From assembly GCA_016744705.1 (NCBI GenBank), contig JADGDU010000004.1:182801-220392 (forward strand): a stretch of 37,592 nucleotides of DNA. Direction: 5' to 3'. A program made the translations under genes and the position numbers. The DNA comes from Candidatus Krumholzibacteriia bacterium (GTDB lineage: Bacteria; Krumholzibacteriota; Krumholzibacteriia; LZORAL124-64-63). Under the pieces are notes generated by a model. The model saw only the letters and a program-made list of their open reading frames with translations. It was not told the origin of the DNA and searched no databases. Of the stretch, positions 8,454 through 15,363 are shown piece by piece; position 1 is the stretch's first letter, and every line of letters starts with the position of its first letter.

Positions 8454-8455
8454 TC

Positions 8456-9805
8456 TCAAATACCGGTTTCTTCTTCCATGCCCAGGAGTTTCAGGCGCGA
8501 ATACAAGGTTCGTCGGGTGATACCCAACATATCCGCGGCTTGGCTTTTGTTCCCTGCGGACCGTTCCAGTGCGGCCCGAATCAGACGCCGGGCATGGTTA
8601 TCAAGGTCCAGATCCTTGAAGGCCAAATCTTCGTTGGAAGGATTCGTCCCCCGCCCCACATTCAGCATCACATGCTCGTCAGCAATGTCTCCCGAGCCAG
8701 CCAGGATGTGCGCCCGTTCCATGAGATTTCGCAATTCTCGGATATTCCCCGGCCAGGAGTATGCCCGCAGGCGATTGATGGTACGCGAAGGCAGTTTGTT
8801 TTGCCGACGACCAAACTTTTGCATGAAGTGGGAGACCAGCAAAGGGATATCCCCGGAACGATCACGAAGTGGTGGAACATCCAGAGGAAAAACCAACAAG
8901 CGGTAGTACAGATCCTCACGAAAACTCTTGTTGGCGATAGAGTCCTCCAAGGGGCGATTCGTGGCGGTGAGGATGCGGACATCAACGTCGGTTTCCTGGG
9001 GATCTCCCACCCGATTGATTTTTCTTTCCTCCAGAACACGTAGAAGTTTGGCCTGCACCGCCAGCGGCGCTTCTCCTATTTCATCCAGAAAGAGAGTGCC
9101 TCCCCGGGCGGCCTCAAACAGACCTTCACGGTCACTATCCGCGCCGGTGAAAGCACCTTTCCGGTAGCCGAACAATTCGCTTTCCAGAAGGCTTTCAGCG
9201 ATGGCCGCGCAATTCACTGCCACGAAAGGACCATGGCACCGTTTGCTAGCTGAATGCACGGCCCGAGCGGTGACTTCCTTGCCTGTGCCACTTTCCCCAC
9301 GAATCAAAACGGTGGCCTCGGATGGCGCCACCCGTCCAATCATATCCTTTAGATCCTGGGTGGCTTTGGCCTCACCCACCATGTTTTCACCGGCGTTGAT
9401 CACCGCCACAGCCTGCTTGAGATTTCGGTTCTCCTGGGTCAACTGCCGAACCCGGGCGTACTTTTCCACCATAGCCGAAACGTCCTGGAATTTGATGGGC
9501 TTGGTCATATAGTGGCAGGCTCCGGCTTGCATGGCTGCAACCGCAGTATCCAGCTCTTCATAAGCCGTCAGCACAATAATTTCCGTATCGGGACTGCACT
9601 GCTTCACTCCCGCGATGACGGCCATCCCATCCACTGGTTCCATGCGCATATCGGTCAGGACCACGTCAAAAGATTCTTCCTGGCACGCGTCGAGCGCCTC
9701 CTGGCCAGAATGAACCCCCACCACTTCATGCCCCTGATTTTCCAGAGCCGATTTCAAAAGCATCACGATACGGGTCTCGTCATCTGCCACTAGAATTCTG
9801 GCCAA
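8456..9805 (-). CDS. NtrC-family response regulator, sigma-54 activator
   Basis: A 449-residue cytoplasmic regulator. Residues 3-115 are a receiver domain with acidic pair D8-D9, phospho-acceptor D52 (V-V-L-T-D-M-R-M) and the conserved Lys in T-K-P. Residues about 145-375 are the sigma-54 AAA+ domain with Walker A GESGTGKE (170-177), GAFTGA (217-222) for sigma-54 contact, Walker B GGTLFLDEIGE and the R-finger region. A Fis-type helix-turn-helix (about 405-445) with N-K-S-Q-A-A-D-M-L-G-I-T-R-R-T-L binds DNA. I chose the TTG at 9805, which gives the typical start M-A-R-I-L-V-A-D-D-E behind AAAGGA; ATGs at 9829 and 9835 would overlap the kinase gene. It is the partner of the kinase 13 bases upstream and most likely drives the sigma-54 promoter at 8294-8309. 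Confidence 0.92.
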   Translation of the reverse strand: MARILVADDETRIVMLLKSALENQGHEVVGVHSGQEALDACQEESFDVVLTDMRMEPVDGMAVIAGVKQCSPDTEIIVLTAYEELDTAVAAMQAGACHYMTKPIKFQDVSAMVEKYARVRQLTQENRNLKQAVAVINAGENMVGEAKATQDLKDMIGRVAPSEATVLIRGESGTGKEVTARAVHSASKRCHGPFVAVNCAAIAESLLESELFGYRKGAFTGADSDREGLFEAARGGTLFLDEIGEAPLAVQAKLLRVLEERKINRVGDPQETDVDVRILTATNRPLEDSIANKSFREDLYYRLLVFPLDVPPLRDRSGDIPLLVSHFMQKFGRRQNKLPSRTINRLRAYSWPGNIRELRNLMERAHILAGSGDIADEHVMLNVGRGTNPSNEDLAFKDLDLDNHARRLIRAALERSAGNKSQAADMLGITRRTLYSRLKLLGMEEETGI

Positions 9806-9818
9806 AAGCTTGATCCTT

Positions 9819-11162
9819 TCAGGAACCATCCCCATGCACGGGAAGCGTGATTTCCGCCAGGGCCCCAGGGCCATCCGGGCGATCATTCAGAGTGAGGCGA
9901 CCATTCATGTCTTCGACGATACGGCGCGACATGGCCAATCCCAGGCCACTGCCTTTTTCTTTACTGGTCCAGAAGGGTTCAAATAGCCGACTGGAGTCGA
10001 CACCAGTCAGCCCCACACCAGAATCGGTGATGGAGAGGACCACCTGGGATCCCTCGTTGGTCAGAGCCACGTGGGTGTCGCCACCCTCAGGCATGGCATC
10101 CCGGGCATTGATCAAAACATTCAGAATGACTTGTTGCATGCGCAAGGAATTGCCCAGAACCAGAGCAGGCTCCAGAACCGTCGGCACATGAATGCGAACA
10201 CCAGTCTGCTGCATTTCCTCATGAATCATCCGCACGCTGCGCCGCAAACACAGGCCCAAATCAAAAGGCTCTGCCGGGCTGTCTTTGCGGGAGCCAAACG
10301 AAAGATAACCGGTGAGGATGTGATCCAATCTGTCCACCTCTTCAGGAATAAAATCGGCCACTGGATCCTGGATATCGGCTTGAACCAACACCCGTTGCAA
10401 ATGCTGCCCGGCGCCACGAATGATGCTCAATGGGTTGCGAATTTCATGGGCAATGCCCGCTGTCATGCGGCCCATGGCCGCCAGATTTTCCTGTTGGTGA
10501 ATCGAATCCTGATAACGTTCAAAACTCTGGTTGATGCGGTAGAGGAAAACACCCATCAGAACTAAAAACAGAAGTACGACAACTCCCGTAACCACAGCCC
10601 CTTTTTTCAGTTGGGCCAGAGAATCAAAGAACATGGCGTTGCCGCTCACAGTGATCACCGCAACTACATATTCCTCACCAAAATCCGCATCAAAAACACT
10701 GATGGGAGCGTGGGCACTTTTTTGGTAATAACCTTGGTTCAAATAGAGGTCCGTGGATACCGGTACTCCTGCGAGGGCTGCCTGCACAGCTCCATCATCG
10801 AGGGCCCAAAAATCGTTGGGCTGGCCTTTTTTCAGGCTCCGATTCGTGCTGAAAATCACAGTGCTATCAGGATGCATGAGACTGATTTCAGCCAAATTCT
10901 GACTTTGGCTGAGGCGAATAAAATCTGCCTCCAAAATATCCAGATAAGCTTGGGCTGAGTGGTTGTGGCTGGGTTGCTGGATCAATTCGCCATTGGCGGT
11001 GGCCGCCAAAGAAACGGCCACTGCCAGCAACCGTTCCCCCATGGCCTGATCCAGGCGGTCCCGAGAGGCAGTGTAGAGATTAACCAGAGCGAAGCTGACC
11101 ACGGCAATGATCACTGCATAGGCCAGGAAAGCCCAGGCAAACCAATGCCGCTTTCGGGTCAC
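9819..11162 (-). CDS. Sensor histidine kinase, NtrB-like partner of the sigma-54 activator
   Basis: A 447-residue inner-membrane kinase. One membrane segment lies near residues 8-30 and a second near 188-210, enclosing a periplasmic sensor domain of about 155 residues whose ligand cannot be read. No clear HAMP domain follows. The dimerisation region carries the phospho-acceptor in G-I-A-H-E-I-R-N-P-L (H239). The ATPase has an N box (N-V-L-I-N-A-R-D-A-M), D-S-G-V-G-L and G-S-G-L-G-L-A-M. The start is a GTG at 11162 whose GTGA overlaps the lipA stop; the Shine-Dalgarno-like AAGGAG abuts it with almost no spacer, so translation probably depends on coupling to lipA. An in-frame stop six bases upstream rules out an earlier start. 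Confidence 0.9.
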   Translation of the reverse strand: MTRKRHWFAWAFLAYAVIIAVVSFALVNLYTASRDRLDQAMGERLLAVAVSLAATANGELIQQPSHNHSAQAYLDILEADFIRLSQSQNLAEISLMHPDSTVIFSTNRSLKKGQPNDFWALDDGAVQAALAGVPVSTDLYLNQGYYQKSAHAPISVFDADFGEEYVVAVITVSGNAMFFDSLAQLKKGAVVTGVVVLLFLVLMGVFLYRINQSFERYQDSIHQQENLAAMGRMTAGIAHEIRNPLSIIRGAGQHLQRVLVQADIQDPVADFIPEEVDRLDHILTGYLSFGSRKDSPAEPFDLGLCLRRSVRMIHEEMQQTGVRIHVPTVLEPALVLGNSLRMQQVILNVLINARDAMPEGGDTHVALTNEGSQVVLSITDSGVGLTGVDSSRLFEPFWTSKEKGSGLGLAMSRRIVEDMNGRLTLNDRPDGPGALAEITLPVHGDGS

Positions 11163-12094
11163 TCCTTAGCCGCCTTAACCGGGTGGCTGAGGGTTTCGCT
11201 TTGCTCTTTGGCATGATAGCTGGAACGAACCAGCGGCCCGGACTCCACCCAATCGATTCCCAACTCCCGACCAATATCACCAAACTCGTCAAACTCGGGT
11301 GGTTCTACATACCTGATGACTGGATGATGCTGCTTCGTGGGTTGCAAATACTGTCCAATGGTAAGAATCTGAGTGCCATGAGCCACGGCATCGCGCATCA
11401 AGTCGATCACCTCTTCACGCTTTTCCCCCACCCCGAGCATGATGCCTGTTTTGACTTTCATATCCCAACCGCGAGCATCAATCCACTGTCGAGTCCGGCG
11501 CAGCACCTGCAACGAGCGCAGGTAATTGGCTTGAGGACGCATGGCCCGGTATAGCCGGGGCACTGTTTCCAGGTTGTGGTTCAGTACATCAGGCCGCGCA
11601 TCCAGAATGGTTTCCAGATCCAGGGGGCTCCCCATAAAATCAGGCACCAACACTTCAATGCCACCGCCAGGATTCAGACGCTGGATATGGCGGATGGTGG
11701 AAGCAAAATGCCCCGCGCCCCCATCTTTCAGATCGTCTCTGTTGACGGAAGTGACCACCGCAAACTTCAGTTCCAGTGCGGCCACTGTTTCGGCCACCCG
11801 CCTGGGTTCATCCGGATCCAGGGCCAGGACCTTACCACCGGGAATATTGCAGAAAGTGCAATGCCGGGTGCAAACGTCTCCCATGAGCAGAAAGGTCGCC
11901 GTACCACTGCTGAAACACTCAGCCCTGTTGGGACAGTTGGCGCTTTCACACACAGTGTTCAACTCAGCTGAGTGCAGCAGGCGCCGCACTTCATTAAATT
12001 CATCGCCCCCGCGGCGTTTCATGCGCAGCCATTCGGGCTTGCGCCGGCTGGGAACTACGGGTACAAGTTCAGGAATCAGGTCGTTATTTTTCAT
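11159..12094 (-). CDS. lipA: Lipoyl synthase
   Basis: A 311-residue radical SAM enzyme that inserts two sulfur atoms into octanoyl groups on lipoyl domains of 2-oxoacid dehydrogenases and GcvH. The auxiliary cluster ligands are C49, C54 and C60 (CESANCPNRAEC); the radical SAM cluster ligands are C75, C79 and C82 (CTRHCTFC). The C-terminal R-S-S-Y-H motif that supplies the serine ligand is present. The ATG at 12094 lies four bases after the MBL gene's stop, with TTGAGG as a modest ribosome site. The frame is open further upstream but that part lies inside the MBL gene. No lipB is nearby; the gene is embedded in a regulatory operon with a histidine kinase. Confidence 0.95.
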   Translation of the reverse strand: MKNNDLIPELVPVVPSRRKPEWLRMKRRGGDEFNEVRRLLHSAELNTVCESANCPNRAECFSSGTATFLLMGDVCTRHCTFCNIPGGKVLALDPDEPRRVAETVAALELKFAVVTSVNRDDLKDGGAGHFASTIRHIQRLNPGGGIEVLVPDFMGSPLDLETILDARPDVLNHNLETVPRLYRAMRPQANYLRSLQVLRRTRQWIDARGWDMKVKTGIMLGVGEKREEVIDLMRDAVAHGTQILTIGQYLQPTKQHHPVIRYVEPPEFDEFGDIGRELGIDWVESGPLVRSSYHAKEQSETLSHPVKAAKE

Positions 12095-12098
12095 CGCC

Positions 12099-12956
12099 TC
12101 AAGATCCAGGATTATCCAGGGTGAATGTTGATGAAGCACGGAATTTTCCTTGGTGGAACTCCACCGTGGAAGCCTCGTGCTTGATGTCGTGTTCGAAGAT
12201 GAGAATGTAATCATCTTCCACGGCCCGGGTCAAAAATTGTTCCTTCTCGGAGACTGTCAGCATGGGATTCAAATCGAACCCCATGATCCAGGGCACATGA
12301 ATCTGGCTACGGAAGGGAATCAGGTCGGCGCAAAAAACAACGACCTTTTCTCCCGTATGAAATTCCACCATTTGCTGCCCTGGAGTGTGGCCGTTTACCG
12401 GCATCGTCACCACACCGGGGAAAATTTCCTGGCGCCCATCAATGAACTCCAGTTTGCCCCGCTCCAATAAACTGTCGAAGTCGTCGATGCGGAAACTGGC
12501 ACGGTCTCTCTGGGATGGGTTATGGGCCCAATCCCAATGCTTTTTCTGCACCCAGTGGGTGGCGCTGGGGAAGACCGGTTCCAGCCCATCTGCCCCCTCA
12601 CGAAAGACTCCACCGGCGTGATCGAAATGCAAGTGAGTCAGAATCACATCGGTGATGGATTCACGCACAATACCGGCTTCGGCCAGCTCGGCCACCAAAT
12701 GATTGGGGCGCCGATCCAATGCAAAGATCCCCACTTTCCGGGGATCCCAACGATCGCCCATGCCCACATCCACCATGATGCGCCGGTCTCCGTGATCCAC
12801 CAGCAAACAACGCAGATCCAAATCAATGCGGTTCATTTCATCGGCAGGGTGATGCTTCTCCCACATGACTTTGGGCACCACCCCGAACATGGCGCCGCCA
12901 TCCAGCTTAAAGCGCCCGTCATGAAATGTACGAAATTCCCAATCCCCGATTTTCAT
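12099..12956 (-). CDS. MBL-fold metallo-hydrolase
   Basis: A 285-residue metallo-beta-lactamase-fold protein. The metal motif H-L-H-F-D-H is at residues 108-113, preceded by the strand V-D-V-G-M-G-D. Further ligands are likely in G-H-T-P-G-Q (about residue 194) and C-A-D-L. The pattern T-H-L-H-F-D-H-A-G-G resembles the family that includes N-acyl homoserine lactonases and other lactone or ester hydrolases, but substrate cannot be assigned. There is no signal peptide, so it is cytoplasmic. GTGAGG lies a few bases before the ATG. It is the first gene of the apparent operon with lipA, the kinase and the regulator. Confidence 0.85.
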   Translation of the reverse strand: MKIGDWEFRTFHDGRFKLDGGAMFGVVPKVMWEKHHPADEMNRIDLDLRCLLVDHGDRRIMVDVGMGDRWDPRKVGIFALDRRPNHLVAELAEAGIVRESITDVILTHLHFDHAGGVFREGADGLEPVFPSATHWVQKKHWDWAHNPSQRDRASFRIDDFDSLLERGKLEFIDGRQEIFPGVVTMPVNGHTPGQQMVEFHTGEKVVVFCADLIPFRSQIHVPWIMGFDLNPMLTVSEKEQFLTRAVEDDYILIFEHDIKHEASTVEFHQGKFRASSTFTLDNPGS

Positions 12957-13024
12957 ATCTACCTCACAGGAAAACGGTGTAGGCCCAGTCTGGTATTATC
13001 ACCAGTGGAGCATAACCCGCCACT

Positions 13025-13333
13025 CTAGTGTTTCACCACCAGAAGTTTCATGAACTCTCCCACATCGGGGCATTGATCGAACGCCCAAATGGCCTCGATG
13101 ATGGCATCCTGACGGGCCGCATCAATAACGCCATCACAGTTGGCGCGGAATTTGGCAATCAACTCCTCATCACTGAGAGGATTCCGGGGACTGCCTGTGG
13201 CATGATCCACAGATTCCACAAACTCCCGGCCATCGTTAGTCTTGATGGTGGCGATGGCTCTCTTTGTACCCGGGAACATGGCCGCCATGTCGGAATTGTT
13301 AACCGCTGCCATGGCACAGCCGATGCTGTCCAT
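13025..13333 (-). pseudogene. Remnant of an MmgE/PrpD-family gene (C-terminal fragment)
   Basis: A 102-residue open frame that matches only the last part of MmgE/PrpD proteins (2-methylcitrate dehydratase and relatives, usually 450-500 residues). The matching stretch contains A-T-I-K-T-N-D-G-R-E-F, then G-S-P-R-N-P-L-S-D-E-E-L and K-F-R-A-N, as in the family C-terminus. Homology starts within a few residues of the first ATG, and the AT-rich 98 bases upstream carry no homology in any frame that I could read. There is no strong ribosome binding site. The frame itself has no stops, so a short expressed relic cannot be excluded, but a catalytic enzyme can be. Confidence 0.65.
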
Positions 13334-13431
13334 TGTTCCCGTTTCTTGATTATATAGTTGGTGGCCGAGCCAGACCTATAATTGTGTCTATATAGTATAT
13401 TCCAACGGAAATTGTCGCAACGAAATGAAGA

Positions 13432-14100
13432 CTATGATGGCCAAGCCATCAAAAGTCGGTTTTTTGGGGTAATGTCCTCGGGAATTAGCGCCGTTTGGAC
13501 TTTGTATCCCGCCTGCTGCAATCGGGAGACCCGAGTGGCATCCACCGCCAGGGGGCCATCCATCCACCCAGCCAAAGCTCCCGCATCGCACGCCCGCATA
13601 TCATGACAACAAGGCAACACCGCCACACGGCAGTGGTTGTTTATGGCCAAATCCAAAACCTGATCGGTGAGCAGGCCACAAGCGTGCACAGAGACCAGCA
13701 AACTACCCTCGGGAACGACTGACTCTTCCAGACGAGATTCCTCAAACCGAATGCGCCCCTCAAGGCGTGGCCAGCGGGTTTCCAAAACTGCCAGGACCCG
13801 CTTGTGGCTGGGGGGTTGTTTGATGTCAATGCAAGTGGCTCCATCAGAGGAGTCATCCAGAATCAGAAGGATCGCCGCCACCAATCCATGCCCTGCTGCC
13901 AGATCCAGAATATGACCACCACGCATCACTCTGCGCACGCGCTTGGCCGTCTCCCAGGCCTCATACAATTCCTTGCGCGGCATGCACCCCGCCTCGCACA
14001 CGGCCCGGGCAATCTTATCAAAGAGCGTATCACCAGTGAAGCGTTCGGCGGTGCGGCTGTTCAGCACATTGCGGGAAGAGTGGGAAAACTGGCTCACCAT
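13432..14100 (-). CDS. SAM-dependent methyltransferase, Methyltransf_32-like
   Basis: A 222-residue cytoplasmic protein. The cofactor motif is I-L-D-L-A-A-G-H-G-L; the later H-A-C-G-L-L-T-D and V-L-P-C-C-H-D motifs are typical of the Methyltransf_32 group, which also includes the catalytic part of some tRNA and protein methyltransferases. The substrate is unknown. The ATG at 14100 lies inside the last codons of the lipoprotein gene (overlap 14094-14100), with AGGGCGG just upstream, so the two are likely co-translated. Another in-frame start (GTG at 14097) is equally possible. It is followed by an AT-rich gap and the PrpD remnant. Confidence 0.75.
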   Translation of the reverse strand: MVSQFSHSSRNVLNSRTAERFTGDTLFDKIARAVCEAGCMPRKELYEAWETAKRVRRVMRGGHILDLAAGHGLVAAILLILDDSSDGATCIDIKQPPSHKRVLAVLETRWPRLEGRIRFEESRLEESVVPEGSLLVSVHACGLLTDQVLDLAINNHCRVAVLPCCHDMRACDAGALAGWMDGPLAVDATRVSRLQQAGYKVQTALIPEDITPKNRLLMAWPS

Positions 14101-14501
14101 TCACCGCCCTTGGTGACCCTGAGGCTCAGAACCAAAGCGATGAACCCCACCACAACCACCACGGCAACAGTAGATGTTATTACCGCCAAGACGGTGCTTT
14201 GGGCTACTTCCATTGATTCCACATCCTGGAAAAGGAAAATTTCCGACCTCAATCCATAATTCCCCGGTTTTCCAAAAACGAGAGACTCTTCGGTGATTTG
14301 GATCACGGTTCCTTCGGCCTCCTCGCCATTCTTCAGATAGAGCTTAACTCTCATGCCCAACTCCAGCGTTTCCCCGGACTCCATCACAGGATCGTCCGTC
14401 GGGGCGACGTAATCATCAGGCAATGTGACCGGCGCATAAGTGGTGCAACCAGACACATAAAAGAGCAAAACAACAATCCAGACCAACCGCCGAGATTTCA
14501 A
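14094..14501 (-). CDS. Small lipoprotein with a C-terminal membrane segment
   Basis: A 135-residue protein. Residues 1-19 are a lipoprotein signal with lipobox V-S-G-C, so the mature chain begins at C19. The middle part (about 45-95) has short beta strands (M-R-V-K-L-Y-L-K-N-G-E-E-A-E-G) that may form a small barrel or SH3-like fold. Residues about 103-128 are strongly hydrophobic (T-S-T-V-A-V-V-V-V-V-G-F-I-A-L-V), an unusual second membrane anchor for a lipoprotein. The start is a TTG at 14501 with GGAGG seven bases upstream. It is the first gene of a pair with the methyltransferase. Family not recognised. Confidence 0.7.
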   Translation of the reverse strand: MKSRRLVWIVVLLFYVSGCTTYAPVTLPDDYVAPTDDPVMESGETLELGMRVKLYLKNGEEAEGTVIQITEESLVFGKPGNYGLRSEIFLFQDVESMEVAQSTVLAVITSTVAVVVVVGFIALVLSLRVTKGGEW

Positions 14502-14586
14502 AATATAGCCTCCGGCCTTATACTAGTGAATCGAACCCTGCAGATCAATCAGGAAGTCCACGCTTCACCCGCCCCAAGGAGTCTCA

Positions 14587-15315
14587 TTGATTTTCCCTAA
14601 CCCCTTAACCAAAGCAAGGTTCCTGAAGCGAGAAAAACGCTTCCTCATTCATGCCGAACTGCCCGACGGCACCCAGACCATCGCCCATACTAATAACACC
14701 GGCAGCATGCGCGGCCTGCTGGCTCCCAATGCGGAGATCTGGCTCAGTCCGGCCAACAATCCGGCCCGCAAATTATCATGGACCCTGGAATTAGTGCGCA
14801 CTGTTGAGAATAGGGAAACCGGGGTGAAAGGCGGTGTCTTGGTGGGAGTTAACACCATCGCGGCCAACCACCTGGCTCGTGAGGCCCTGGAAAACCACCT
14901 CTTGCCCCTCCTGGAAACCGGCGCCACCGTCCGCCCTGAAGTTAAATATGGTACCCAAAAATCGCGCATAGATTTTCTCCTCACCGGCGCCATGGGAAGC
15001 CAATGCTGGGTCGAAGTCAAAAATGTTTCGCTGGTGGAAAACAGCCACGCCCGCTTCCCCGACTCACCCACCGAGCGGGGCCGCAAGCATCTCCAGGAAC
15101 TGGAAGCCATGGTCCAAACAGGTGACCGTGCAGTCCTCATTTTCTGTATCCAAAGGGATGACGCCCTGACCGTGGGGCCAGCCGACGACATCGATGCAGA
15201 ATATGGCCGGTTGTTGCGCAGAGTGATGGCCACCGGTGTAGAGGTTTTTGGGCTCAGATGTGAAACAAGCCCTCAGGGCATCCGCCCATACAAAATCATC
15301 CCCCTTGTGGTATAA
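14587..15315 (+). CDS. sfsA: Sugar fermentation stimulation protein SfsA (predicted nuclease)
   Basis: A 242-residue cytoplasmic protein with the SfsA layout: N-terminal OB-like part (F-L-K-R-E-K-R-F, then H-T-N-N-T-G-S-M) and a restriction-nuclease-like core with S-R-I-D-F-L-L and W-V-E-V-K-N-V-S-L, the probable metal-binding D and E-x-K. Family members were first linked to maltose metabolism in E. coli; the nuclease role is structural inference. The start is a TTG at 14587 with AAGGAG five bases upstream; no ATG exists nearby. Length is normal for the family. The gene is followed within 50 bases by the 929-residue secreted protein on the same strand, with no terminator seen between them. 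Confidence 0.92.
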   Translation: MIFPNPLTKARFLKREKRFLIHAELPDGTQTIAHTNNTGSMRGLLAPNAEIWLSPANNPARKLSWTLELVRTVENRETGVKGGVLVGVNTIAANHLAREALENHLLPLLETGATVRPEVKYGTQKSRIDFLLTGAMGSQCWVEVKNVSLVENSHARFPDSPTERGRKHLQELEAMVQTGDRAVLIFCIQRDDALTVGPADDIDAEYGRLLRRVMATGVEVFGLRCETSPQGIRPYKIIPLVV

Positions 15316-15363
15316 TGAAAATGGGCAACCAGCTTTAGCTTTACTTTCACGGGGGGAATACCA

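Noticed and set aside
12500..12520. A TGGCACG sequence resembling a sigma-54 -24 element on the plus strand
   Set aside because: The -12 GC is absent at the required spacing, and it lies within the MBL gene with no downstream plus-strand gene.
13377..13382. A perfect TATAAT on the plus strand in the AT-rich gap
   Set aside because: No -35 at 16-18 bases upstream and no plus-strand gene downstream to serve.
13436..13450. A GATGGC-CAA-GCCATC inverted repeat at the end of the second methyltransferase gene
   Set aside because: It is part of the last codons of the gene and no T-run follows, so I do not call it a terminator.
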